Positions 50,586 to 61,277 of a stretch of DNA of 64,000 nucleotides are shown piece after piece (positions within the stretch are counted from its first letter, which is position 1; every line of letters starts with the position of its first letter). The translations under genes were made by a program, and so were the position numbers. The stretch is taken from NCBI RefSeq assembly GCF_020085105.1, contig NC_058051.1, positions 18,912,455-18,976,454 on the forward strand. The letters are read 5' to 3'. Source of the DNA: Siniperca chuatsi (Eukaryota; Chordata; Actinopteri; Centrarchiformes; Sinipercidae). The notes under the pieces are model-generated. The model worked only from the letters and a program-made list of their open reading frames with translations. It ran no database searches and had not been told where the DNA came from.

Positions 50586-53500
50586 ATGCACAGCCCTGCT
50601 CCTGAAATTGTGGCAGGGTACCCAAGTGGATGTGTGGTGGATAAAGATGCCAATCCGGAGACAACCTTGGGGAGTGCCTACTCTCCGGTGGATTACATGA
50701 GCATCACCAGCTTCCCCAGGCTGCCAGAGGACGACATGCTGTCTGGGGAAAACACCCTAAAAACTCGCAAAGATGATGACAACGTCCTGAGTGAGCAGGA
50801 TACAGGTGAGTCACAATTACTACAAAATATATCTTCCACAAACACTATAGTGTGTTTAGGTTTCTGGATGTGGATTCATGAGGCAGCATTGTTTTTCAGT
50901 CAAATGTCCAGGAGTTGTTTTCACTACTCATTTCTGCACACAATTTCTAAAGGCTGAATTTGAACAACTACTAATTGTTTTCATTATCAATTAATTTGAT
51001 TATTTTCTCCAATAATTGTTTAGTTATGAAATGCCAAGAAATGGTGAAAAATGTCCATCACAGTTTCCCAGAGCCCAATGTGATATTCTGAAATGTCTTG
51101 TTTTGTCCGACCAACAGTCCAAAACCCAAAGATATTCATTTACTACCACATATGACAGAGAAAAGCAGCAAATCCTTACATTTGAGAAGCTGGAACCAGA
51201 AATGTTTAGAACTTCTGGTTTTGGGAATGACTGAAATGATTATCAAAATAGTTGCTGATTAATTTTCTGTCGATCGAATTTGATCTACGTAGGTGCTACG
51301 TTGTGGATTGCATGCATGCATAATTCAGAAATAGGTTTTTGTCCTCCAGTAAGCATGGCCACTTTAAACTGACACATTTTTTAATAGAGTTTGGTGTGAG
51401 AAAACAGAACATATTGGACATATCAAAAAATTGTGGTTGTCCTGCTCTTCCCTGTTCAATCTAAGTCTTTTGGTTTGTGTTGTTTGTCCCAGACCCAGAT
51501 CTGTTTCTGAAATCAGCTCGCCTCCAGCGTCTGCCCTCCTCTGCTTCGGACCTGGCTAGCCATGATATGGCATCCCTGCGGGAGACCACCAAGGACCCCT
51601 TTACAGAAGACTGTGCCTGCCAGCGAGATGGACTGACAATCATCATCACAGCCTGTCTCACCTTTGCCACAGGAGTCACTGTAGCTCTCATCATGCAGAT
51701 CTACTTTGGAGACCCACAGGTAGAGGTGTATTTGTGTTGTCTGCAATTGTGCTTTTGTAACCATGTTGCAATAATGTTGCTTTTCTCAAATAATTACAGG
51801 TGATTATGGGATTATGAGTAATTCTACATGCTCTTCTCAGTTTCCTCCCACACAAGCCCAAGTCAGTTCAAACACATCAATAACACAATCTCCGCCTTCC
51901 TGCTCTGTTCTCCTGTTTCGTGCAAGGTCTTTAACCAAGGGGCAGTGGTGACAGATGTGGCCCAGTGTACATCTCTTGGCTTTGAAGTTCTGGGGAAACA
52001 GGGGTCCAGTGTTGATGCTGCCATCACTGCTGCCCTCTGTTTGGGAATTGTCCACCCTCACACCTCTGGTATTGGAGGGTGAGTGATTGAAACATATTAA
52101 TCTCTTCAAAACAGGACTGCCACTGAGGTTCTCAGACTTGGTTGAATGAGAATATTTTCTGTTGATGTTTAGTGGTGGAGTTATGTTGGTGCATGACATC
52201 CGTAAGAATGAGACGAGGGTCATCGACTTCAGAGAGATGGCACCATCTGCCATCCGTGAGGAGATGCTGCAGACGAACCTTGATCTAAATGTAAGGACTT
52301 TTTGCTGGTGTATCCGTTTTATAACAGTGAGATGTTGAGTATGAAAACAGAAGTCTTATTGTTATTGTTTAACAATGTGGTTAATGTGTGCACCATGTTA
52401 TTGCTGTTGCATTTCAGCCCGGCCTCCTAGTTGCAGTACCAGGCATGCTCAGTGGGATGCATCAGGCACACCAGCTCTATGGCAGGTACTGTAACTATTA
52501 TGTGATACTATTTTTATTTGTTCAATCTTTCCCCGTGCAATGTCATGAATAGTCGTAGTCCTCATGCTGGTTTCTGGATTTTCTACATTCCTTCCTTCTT
52601 TGATATTGTTTGTTTTGCTTTGTCACACTCCTGTGTTTCAAATGCCCCTTATAAATAAATAAATAAAACACAATATATTATAATATTTTTACTAATTATT
52701 TTAAGACTTATTCTTGTCTCAAAGGCTTATATTTATATCTGCTCTGACAAAGCCTGTGCTTGTCTAAGTGTCCAGAGCTAAAGGAGTGAGATCTCATAGT
52801 GAAAGTATCACCAGCTGTGATAAAAGCCAGAGTGTTGAGGCAGCAATTACTCTGATGCCGTATAATTATCATGATCCTGATGCCTGAGCTGATAAGAGGA
52901 TGAGGTTACAGAACTAACTAACTTGCTTTATCCATGCATGGAGACTAAGTGTTGTGCTAAGATATTGTGGATTGTCATTTTGTCACAATGATCTCTTTGA
53001 AAATTCAGAGTTCAGAGTGTATATATAGTTTTAAACATTTGTAAACTAAGCCAATCTTTCATGACTTTTGAATTCCCCAGAATGTCGTGGGAGGATGTGG
53101 TTACCATGGCAGCAGATGTGGCCAGAAATGGATTTAATGTTACCCATGACCTAGGTAAATATAGTTTAATGTAGTACAAATCACTGGGTGAAGTCTCTTT
53201 CACTAACTACACTGCACCAGCGATTTAAAAAAACAAACAAAAAAAAACCCCACCAGCATCATTGCCCAGCCTCAGTGTTGTTACCAAATAACACAAGGTG
53301 AAGTCATATTTGAAGATTAGGTGTGATCTCATCTGTCTTTCCTCTCTCTCCCTAGCTGAGGCTCTGGCTAAAGTTAAGGACCAAAACATGTCGGATGCAT
53401 TTCGGGCTTTGTTCCTCCCAAACGGCCAGGCTCCCCTCTCTGGGCTGTTCACCAGACGTCTTGATTTAGCAGCCATCTTGGATGCTGTCGCAGTTAAGGG

Positions 53501-56500
53501 GATATCAGAGTTTTACAGTGGAAACCTAACGCAGGAAATGGCGGCAGCAGTAAGGAAGAATGTTTTTTTCCGTCTCGAACCATGATTATATAAGTAGTCA
53601 TGAATTCTGCATAGTCTCCGTGGGGAGTCACTTTTACCACTGAAACACTAAGTCCCTGTTGTACTTTCACCTCAGCTTTTTACATTTTGGATAGGGTGAG
53701 GTAATAATTCAGTAGTGTCATATCGTGACACTACTTATTCAGTATTTTTGTGATATATAGATTCAAAATGTATATCAGTACAGAATTTATTCAATATATT
53801 GTATAAAATGTCTATATGTTACTATAGCATACTACTATAGCAGCCACTTTATTGGGTACAACTGTACAATCTAATGCAATCCAATACACCTCTTCCGCCA
53901 TAAAACAGCACTTTTGCAATGCCTATAATTCATTAATAAATTCATTAATAAACGTGTAATTGAATTTACACATTTCTGACCATGTCAACAAAAACTGAAC
54001 ATTATAAACTTCGCAAAGGTAGAATTTATGGCACAGCTGTAGTGAATTGCAATAGATTGTATAGATGTACCTAATACAGTGGTCACTGAGTGTATGTTGT
54101 TATATCTCATCTGAGAGAGTAATCAAACAATACAGTAATCAAATATAATGTTAAAAAAGAAAGGGAAATTAAAAAAGAAAAACAAAAGCTGGGATGCAGC
54201 AGGCATCATAATCTGTAATCTGCGGACTGTAATCTACTGTACATTACACCAGGCTGTGACATTTGCGCTCTTAATTTTCTGAGAAATATTGCAAATTTCA
54301 GTCTCTATCTTTAAATCTAAGGGACCCTTGTCCTTTTAATTTGAGAAGAGAGTAACTCAAACTTCAAAGACACACACAACTAAATCAGTATCTAACGACA
54401 AACACCACAGATCAAACCAGCTCACATTGCCATTTAGATTCACTGGGCATTATTAAACTAATAGAATAGTAGAAGTATCCATTGAGGGTCAAACGTTTGA
54501 CAATTAAAGTTCCCTGTTAGTGACGACAACGATTACTCATCAACTTTAAATTTTAACTCTCTATGCATTTTTAATAGGCACATGCAAGAGGCGGAGTGCT
54601 CACAGAGGATGACTTTGGAAACTATAGCACAGTCTTACAGCAGCCAGCAGAGATCATCTATCAAGGTAAATATTTGTTGTATTTATATCAGAGCTGATAG
54701 AGGAAGAACCCATACACTAGCATAAAACTCACTTGACCTGAATCATAGATGGGATTGCTGGACAACAGCCATCTCTGTTTCTCTTGATTATTCTTTTTCT
54801 TCCTCGTTTTTTGGCACCTAATTACTAACACCGGTCAACTTCATTCAAACTTCAAAATGTTAAGCTCATTGAGGATATTATCGCATTACTGGCTTAACTT
54901 TGTATGAAGGAGCAGCTCCTACGTACAGGTCAGCATCAGCTTTTCAGCAGCCGACAATCCCACTACAAGTTCTTCTAGTTTCTTCTAGAGTTCCTGTAAA
55001 TACATTATGTCCCTCAAATATATACTTAATAATGACTGACATCTGCTTTGACAAGGTAAAATGTGTAAGCACAGGTGTACACCTGCCGGTGTGAATGCTG
55101 TGTTTGCATAAGCATGGGCTGCTGTTGACCCAGGATTGCAAATATAACGTGACACCCATCCTGTGTATGCTCAGTAATTAAATTTCCTTATTCCTCCCAT
55201 TGTTCCATTTGTCTCGTCTGATATATAATCCTATTTTATTGTGTTTCTGAAATTATTCCATTTCACAATAGAGATCATAACATTTTCAATTTTATGATTT
55301 GTTGTTTCTGAAGGACACCATGTTATGGCGGCCTCTGCCCCACATGCAGGTGTTGGCTTGATTACTGCTCTCAATATCCTGGAAGGCTACAACATTACCA
55401 GCCAGGTGCCCAGGAACAGCACCTACCACTGGATTGCAGAGGTAGTACACTAACTGCTTCACCACTATACAGCATAAACAATGTACAAAGTGCAGTAATT
55501 CATGTGAATTTTACTTAAGTATTAATTTTGTATTACTCTCCCAGGCTGTAAAGATTGCTCTTGCCCTGGCTAGTGGGCTAGGAGACCCCATGCATGACAC
55601 TTCTGTCTCAGAGATTGTCGCCAAGATGCTGAGGTAGAGATCCACATGGTGTCTTTAAATATAATCTAAATATCCATCCTAATTCAGCCAGGCATTTTCA
55701 TAGAACCCTGCCCTTTGTTGTTCCCATCTCCAAGTAAATCACAGGCTTCCCTACTCCGCCAGATGATCAGTGACTCTCAGGCCTTCCCTGTCGAGCATTA
55801 CACTCCATCATTTACCTTGGAGCAGGGTGCAGCAGCTGCCCAAGTCATGGTCATGGGCCCAGACGACCACATCGTGTCAGTCATGAGGTACATCATGCTT
55901 TAATTTAACTGCTATCACATACTGCTTAAGCAAATCCCAGTGACAGTTAAGAGAGGATTGATATCACTGGAAAACTTTAAACTAAGACCAGTTTTTTTTT
56001 TTACTTGTGGCTGTTTTAGCTCTCTCAACAAACCATTCGGCAGCAGGATAGTGACTCCTTCCGGAATTCTATTGAATAGCCAGATCCTGGACTTCTCCTG
56101 GCCTAATAAAACACAGAACTCATCACCTAACCCAGTAATTGTGCATTTTGTCTTTGCTCAATTGATTGCAGTATTGATTAATTTCTTATTGAAAGATTTC
56201 TTGTAGCTGCTCTTAGTCCTCATGGTTTTTGTTTTCTTTTGCTGCAGAATAACAGCGTCCAGCCTGGGAAGAGGCCCATGTCCTTCCTGATGCCCACAGC
56301 AGTGAGGCCTGCTGTGGGGTTATGTGGCACATACGTAGCCGTTGGATCTTCCAATGGAGAGAAAGCTCTCAGTGGCATCACACAGGTGATATAATTATTG
56401 GAAGAATTAAATAAATTCAAGACTGATTGTTAGATTTTTATCAGTGTGGAAATATATCTTTCTAGAAATGCATTTTGGTTTGTTCCTGTCCAATCAAATT

Positions 56501-57698
56501 AAATAACTTTGCCTATGTTATTCATAACAATTAATTTATGTATGTTATTATTCTATATATCTTATTCTGTTTACTAATCCTTCACAGGTGCTGATGAATG
56601 TTCTGTCTTTGCGTAAAAATATGAGTGACAGCTTAGCGTATGGAAGACTCCACCCACAGCTGCAGCCCAACACCCTCTTGGTGGACTGTGAGTTTTTCCT
56701 ACTGATCTATTGTGTAGTTTTGAGTCCCTTCAAAAACTATGATTGCAGTGCTTTGGGCAGATTGGCTTTTTGACTTAATTTCCAAATACACTTGTCATTT
56801 CCTGCTATTAACATGTAATATGCCATCTCTGGATATGCCATCTCGATAAAGAGCAATTCAGTAGTGCCGTTGTACCAGTATTTACATTGTCGTCAGATCA
56901 CAGTTTTACCTACAAAGTAGATCAGGAAGGCAGCCAGTACCTCTGTTGTCATCAAAAACAAAGGTGGCAGGTGTAGGGTTCACCTTGGCACAGTAAAATG
57001 CCTTCCTAACTTCCTGTGCTGTGAAAAGAATAATCTTCTGAAATTTTAGTGGGAATTGGCAAAAATGATGATATGTTTGTAAATGCTGGGAACCCCATAT
57101 TGCAAACATCACATTTCTCGCTGGCTCCAGGACTGAGATATATCAGTCTCTGGTAAATTGCCATTGTGATCCAGTACAGAGCACAGATCAGGATGTCTTG
57201 AATCTGGCGGAGATCTAAATATAATCTGATCATAGCTTAAAGTACTTAGTCAAAGGTTTCTGGATGTGTGCTTGGTTTTAAACATGACATACTATGACCT
57301 GCATGATCGATAATCCTTATAGACATACAATCCGAACACACCGTGATTGCTAGATCTGCTGTGTGAACTCAATCCGAGTGTTATTTTCCAACCAGATAAA
57401 TATTACATTTGAACACCAGGAGTAAACGCAACCTTATTCAGTTTGACATTTATTTTTCATTGTCCGTTCTTCCCACTGACCTCAGATCATCCTCCTCTCT
57501 CCCACTGTCTCTTTCTCTCCTACAGCTGAGTTTCTAGACGAAGACATGGAGCTGCTGCAGGCCAAAGGTCACAATGTGGAGAGGGTAGATGTTCTCTCAT
57601 TGGTGGAGGGTACCCGGAGAACCAACGACCTCATCATTGGGGTGAAGGACCCCCGTAGTGCTGATGCCTCCGCCCTCACTATGTCTAACCTGCCCTAG
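50586..57698 (+). CDS. ggt7: gamma-glutamyltransferase 7 (15 coding exons, 678 aa)
   Basis: GGT-family type II membrane protein; activity of the mammalian protein is poorly established. Coding exons: 50586-50805, 51493-51719, 51927-52078, 52173-52290, 52418-52485, 53081-53154, 53356-53549, 54578-54665, 55314-55441, 55545-55633, 55735-55887, 56020-56134, 56248-56385, 56588-56687, 57526-57698; all GT-AG, phases close, 2037 nt. The first in-frame ATG at 50586 starts MHSPAPEI. Residues 1-119 are cytosolic, including YSPVDYMSITSFPRLPEDD, which is strongly GGT7-specific; one membrane span lies at 121-145. The luminal GGT fold follows, with QGSSVDAAI, SGIGGGGVM and DFRE (Arg220, the usual glutamate-binding Arg) and several N-glycosylation sites (NVT, NMS, NLT, NIT). 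Where active GGTs have the nucleophilic Thr, this protein reads GAAAAQVMVMGPDD (Ala486 in my alignment), and the usual Ser-Ser pair is MS in KRPMSFLMP. It may therefore not self-cleave. Confidence 0.95.
50960..51275. repeat. ATTAATCGATT-type repeat in ggt7 intron 1
   Basis: Contains AAATGTCTTGTTTTGTCCGACCAACAGTCC and AAAATAGTTGCTGATTAATTTTCTGTCG, matching the nested copy at 32566-32862. Intronic, and not part of the coding sequence. Confidence 0.6.
53829..54094. mobile_element. MITE-like inverted-repeat element in ggt7 intron 7
   Basis: The left end, with CCACTTTATTGGGTACAACTGTACAATCTAATGCAAT, is matched in inverse by the right end, with ATTGCAATAGATTGTATAGATGTACCTAATACAGTGG and closing GAGTGTA. 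About 266 bp and noncoding. The TTATT(A/G)GGTACA tip is shared with 8798-9100. Confidence 0.7.
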
Positions 57699-58275
57699 TG
57701 CACCCCCCACCCCGACCCTATACTCACCCATAATGAAGAAGGGGTAAGAGTAACACTATATGATTGATGGTTAGTGAGGAAGTAAGGTGGCTGCTCATCA
57801 ACTAATACACTAAACAAAAGTTAATGGCAAAGTGCAGTTGTATAACAGAAAAAAACTGTCAACAAAAAGACATGCAGCTTTGTCTGAGATGACCTTGTAG
57901 GAATCTGATATGGATCCACCGATATATTTTTTTGCTTACACACAGAACACTACAAAGGATCACCATCTCACATACCTTGTTGATATGCCCTCTCTCACAG
58001 CATCAAATCAACGTCCAGTCCCAGTGTAGATAGTGTTCAAAATGTATGTCCATCCCTTTCCCTTAATTGCATCAGTCAAAGTCTGCCGCCTATATTACGG
58101 AGAGATGTAAGGCGTGTTCATAAATTCAGATCTGATGCATTCAGTTCCACATAATGAAAGCAATAAACTTAAGGGGTTTAGAGTGGATTTACTTTCTAGT
58201 GGATGTGCTATTTTCACAACCTTGCGTGGCAGCTAGTTTTTGGTCTGTGGGGTACTGAGCAGACCATTCAAGAGT

Positions 58276-58400
58276 GTTGCACTCTGAATCAGAATCAGCA
58301 TTATTGCCAAGTAGGTTTACACAATTTGCTTCGGTATTTTGGTGCAAGAACAGTAAACGTAGTAGAAATATAAAGAAAGATAAAGCAAGTACTGCAGGTC
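58276..58400. repeat. retroposon 3'-end fragment in the ggt7 3' UTR
   Basis: AATCAGAATCAGCATTATTGCCAAGTAGGTTTACACAAT is a string I recognise as a widespread fish retroposon end; its class is not resolved. Confidence 0.5.
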
Positions 58401-58460
58401 AAGACATACATAAAATATAAAATTGACAATAAGATATTAAAGAATATTAAAAAATATTTT

Positions 58461-58560
58461 AAGGAAATAATTAAGAATACGTGTGAAAATAATGAAGAAT
58501 ATGTACAATATGATCGTTATATTCTTCATTATTTTCATACATATTCTTTATTATTTTCTT
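58461..58560. repeat. long imperfect hairpin in the ggt7 3' UTR
   Basis: Arms 58461-58502 and 58519-58560 are reverse complements at 38 of 42 positions around a 16-base loop (58503-58518). The 19 pairs next to the loop are unbroken (TGAAAATAATGAAGAATAT). Confidence 0.9.
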
Positions 58561-59622
58561 GAATGTAGGATCAGGAATTCTGATGGAAATTAATGATGAG
58601 CAAATTGATTCTTTGCAAGAATGGGCAGACATGAAAAAGTAATGATGCCACACTAGGAAGCCACCATTTACAACACATGCAAGGTCCTCGGTGCATTCGA
58701 ACCCACCATTCTGCTTTTCAATTCTTCCACTGCCTTTCACCATCACTCCAAATAACACACAAGATCATGTGGAATGGTAAAGCTAATAATATTTAAACCA
58801 GTGATTAAGCCTTGCATTGTCACACCTGAACTAGACTATACTAAACTGAACACAGAGGCTAAACCATTACTCTCCTGCTCTTCATATGTTGTGTAACTGT
58901 GATTAGATGTTGTTTGGTACAGCTGCTGGAGTTGTAATTGTTGCAAACAATCAGTGGCTCCTTGGGACCATGTTGACACTAACACAGTATTTACACAAAG
59001 TGCATCATACAGAACTACACTTAGACCTTCACATCTCAATTGATTTCCTTAAACAAGAGGATTTGCTTCGGGCTCACAGGTGTTAAATATTACTAATGGT
59101 AGAATAAGTGTATTTAAATATATAATTTAAGAAATTTTAGTTGTTGCATGATTTTGTTTTCATTTGAAGCTTGTGGCTTACATTTGTTTTATTATCTTGT
59201 TTTTAGAATGGGAATAATCTGATTCTTTACAGATGGATTGAATGTAATCTGTCTATTTTTATATGAACATTTGTTGGGCTGTATACATTATTTATACGGT
59301 TGTAACACAATGCATTGAATCAACACATTTTAGAAAAGGCTGATATGTTAATTATTTGTGTACTTGTGTAATTATTTCAGGTAGTAGATTTGAATGAACA
59401 ACCAACAGCTTTTGTAAAACATTGCATTCTAAAAGTGGTTAATTCTAGAATGGCCAGTGCTGACTGATCAAACGGTCCTTAATCTTGTTGTCTCTGTTGT
59501 TGGGTACTAGTGCAATATATGACTGTTGATGCTTGTTTCCTGTACTGTAGAGTACCATGCCTTAGGGCACGCATTTGCACCACATCTGATGTTTGATTTT
59601 ATTTGCATTTGTATCTGATTTT

Positions 59623-59657
59623 AATAAAAATCAGCACTGTCCAAACCAAGAAATAAA
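59623..59657 (+). terminator. ggt7: two candidate poly(A) signals of ggt7
   Basis: AATAAA at 59623-59628 and again at 59652-59657, followed by a GTTTGCACAC stretch and a later TTGTTTGCCCCTTTGTT. Cleavage is expected near 59670. Confidence 0.6.
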
Positions 59658-59670
59658 ATGTTTGCACACA

Positions 59671-60259
59671 TCCTAACACTGAAGATTGTTTGCCCCTTTG
59701 TTCCTCCATACATGTGCATTTGGTGCATCTGACCTACTGTAGAATAATAAGTGAGCTTGCTCTTTCCAGATACTAAGCTGAGGATGACTGGACTTTTGAA
59801 ACTAAGATGATGTATTTTCCAAATTACATATAGCCTATTTTTTACCTGTTATTATTTATAAATACCGGTGGCTGATGAATGCGCACACCAATCAAGATTC
59901 TGCTGCATATATTTATATAGAGGCGTTGTAACAATTTAACCCAAGTATGTATTTTAGTTGAATCCATGGCTCCAAGGACAGTAGAAAACTGTAAACTTAG
60001 AATTAATTTCAGAAAACTGAAAACAACTATTTAGGCTTAAACAAAAATGAAAATGATAGGAGTAACCACAATTTCAAGTTTAAATGAAAATGTGAAAAAG
60101 GCTTTGATTTTGCAAAGATTAAGTTTGAAAGAAACGTAACTGGATTTGTTTTTGAACTTCTTAATGTTAGTTCTTAATTTTTACTTTAGTATTTTGTATT
60201 ACTCAAAAGGACGTTGCTACTCCTTCCTCAATTGGGATTTTATTTTGGAAAGCAATACC
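59671..60259. other. short intergenic gap between ggt7 and ncoa6
   Basis: About 600 bases of AT-rich DNA with no gene or named repeat. Any ncoa6 promoter must lie at its end or just beyond. Confidence 0.5.
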
Positions 60260-60381
60260 AGAAGCAGTATTTTTCGTTCTGCTAGCTTGACGTCGTTTCT
60301 GACTTGCTTGTGATTCATGTTTTGTTAGCTAATCTGGCTATCAGATGTCGCCTTGAATTTATTTTCAGATGAATATATGCG
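60260..60381 (+). other. ncoa6: candidate untranslated first exon of ncoa6
   Basis: Ends in donor ATGCG|GTAAGG at 60381 and contains a TGACGTCG-like CRE sequence near 60287. The next acceptor, AATTTCAG at 61237, precedes the start codon exon. The 5' end is uncertain. Confidence 0.45.
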
Positions 60382-61277
60382 GTAAGGATTTTGCTTTCGT
60401 CATGCGTAATTTACTGCTGAAGATATGTAGCAAGTTAAAGCTAACGAACTGGGAAGCTAATAAGTTGTGTTTTAAATGCATTCATGATGAATTAACTGCA
60501 GTGCTACCCAGCTAACGTTTGCTAACTGGAGCTTTCGGGGAAGCCAGCAGGAACCGCCTTGACATTAATTATATCCTCTTTCATAGTGTGGTGTCTGCTA
60601 GAAACGTGTTCATTTCAACTGTAAGTAATGTTCATATCGGCATGAAAATGCACAGTAAAATAACATGGGATACGGGATATTTGTTTTCTCCCTACCGACT
60701 GTGATCTCGTTACGTTAGCTTACGTTTGCGCTAAGGCCCGTGCTACCGCTGGGCCGATCATGTTAACCAAGCTGGCCATCGGTTATGGCAGTGAATTTAT
60801 ACATTGTCACGTTATTTGGCATTATTGAAAATCACACTACAGTTAAGATATCCCGACCACCTGCAGTCCCTTTTGTGATCTTTTGACATGCCCGCTCTTA
60901 TAATTATATATATTTAGCATGACCGGTCATAGTGTCACTAATGTAGAGTTGTGTTGTTAACGTTACTGTGATAACGTCATCTATTTACTTGACGTGAGGT
61001 TACAAAAAGAAAGAATACATCTTTTGTTTGAACTTGTTCCACCTGAAGCTTGCAGCGTACAGCCTATAACTGAAAACGTGTAGCTACCAATTTATCCAGT
61101 ATCTGATCTACTATACAAGTCAGTTTTCAGTACTCCAATACTGATTGTATCCATTTTACTCTGTTGTCGCTTGACTATGATACTAGTGGTTTACAGGATG
61201 GACTAGTGATCTGTGTCTCTCTCGTGTGCAATTTCAGCATAAAACGGTTGAAACGCCACTCCTAGTTAGAGGGGAGG

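Larger units (their letters stand above)
57699..59670 (+). other. ggt7: ggt7 3' UTR
   Basis: About 1.97 kb from the stop codon to the poly(A) signals, without another gene. It contains a LINE/SINE-like fragment at 58276-58400 and a 42-bp-arm hairpin at 58461-58560. Confidence 0.6.
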
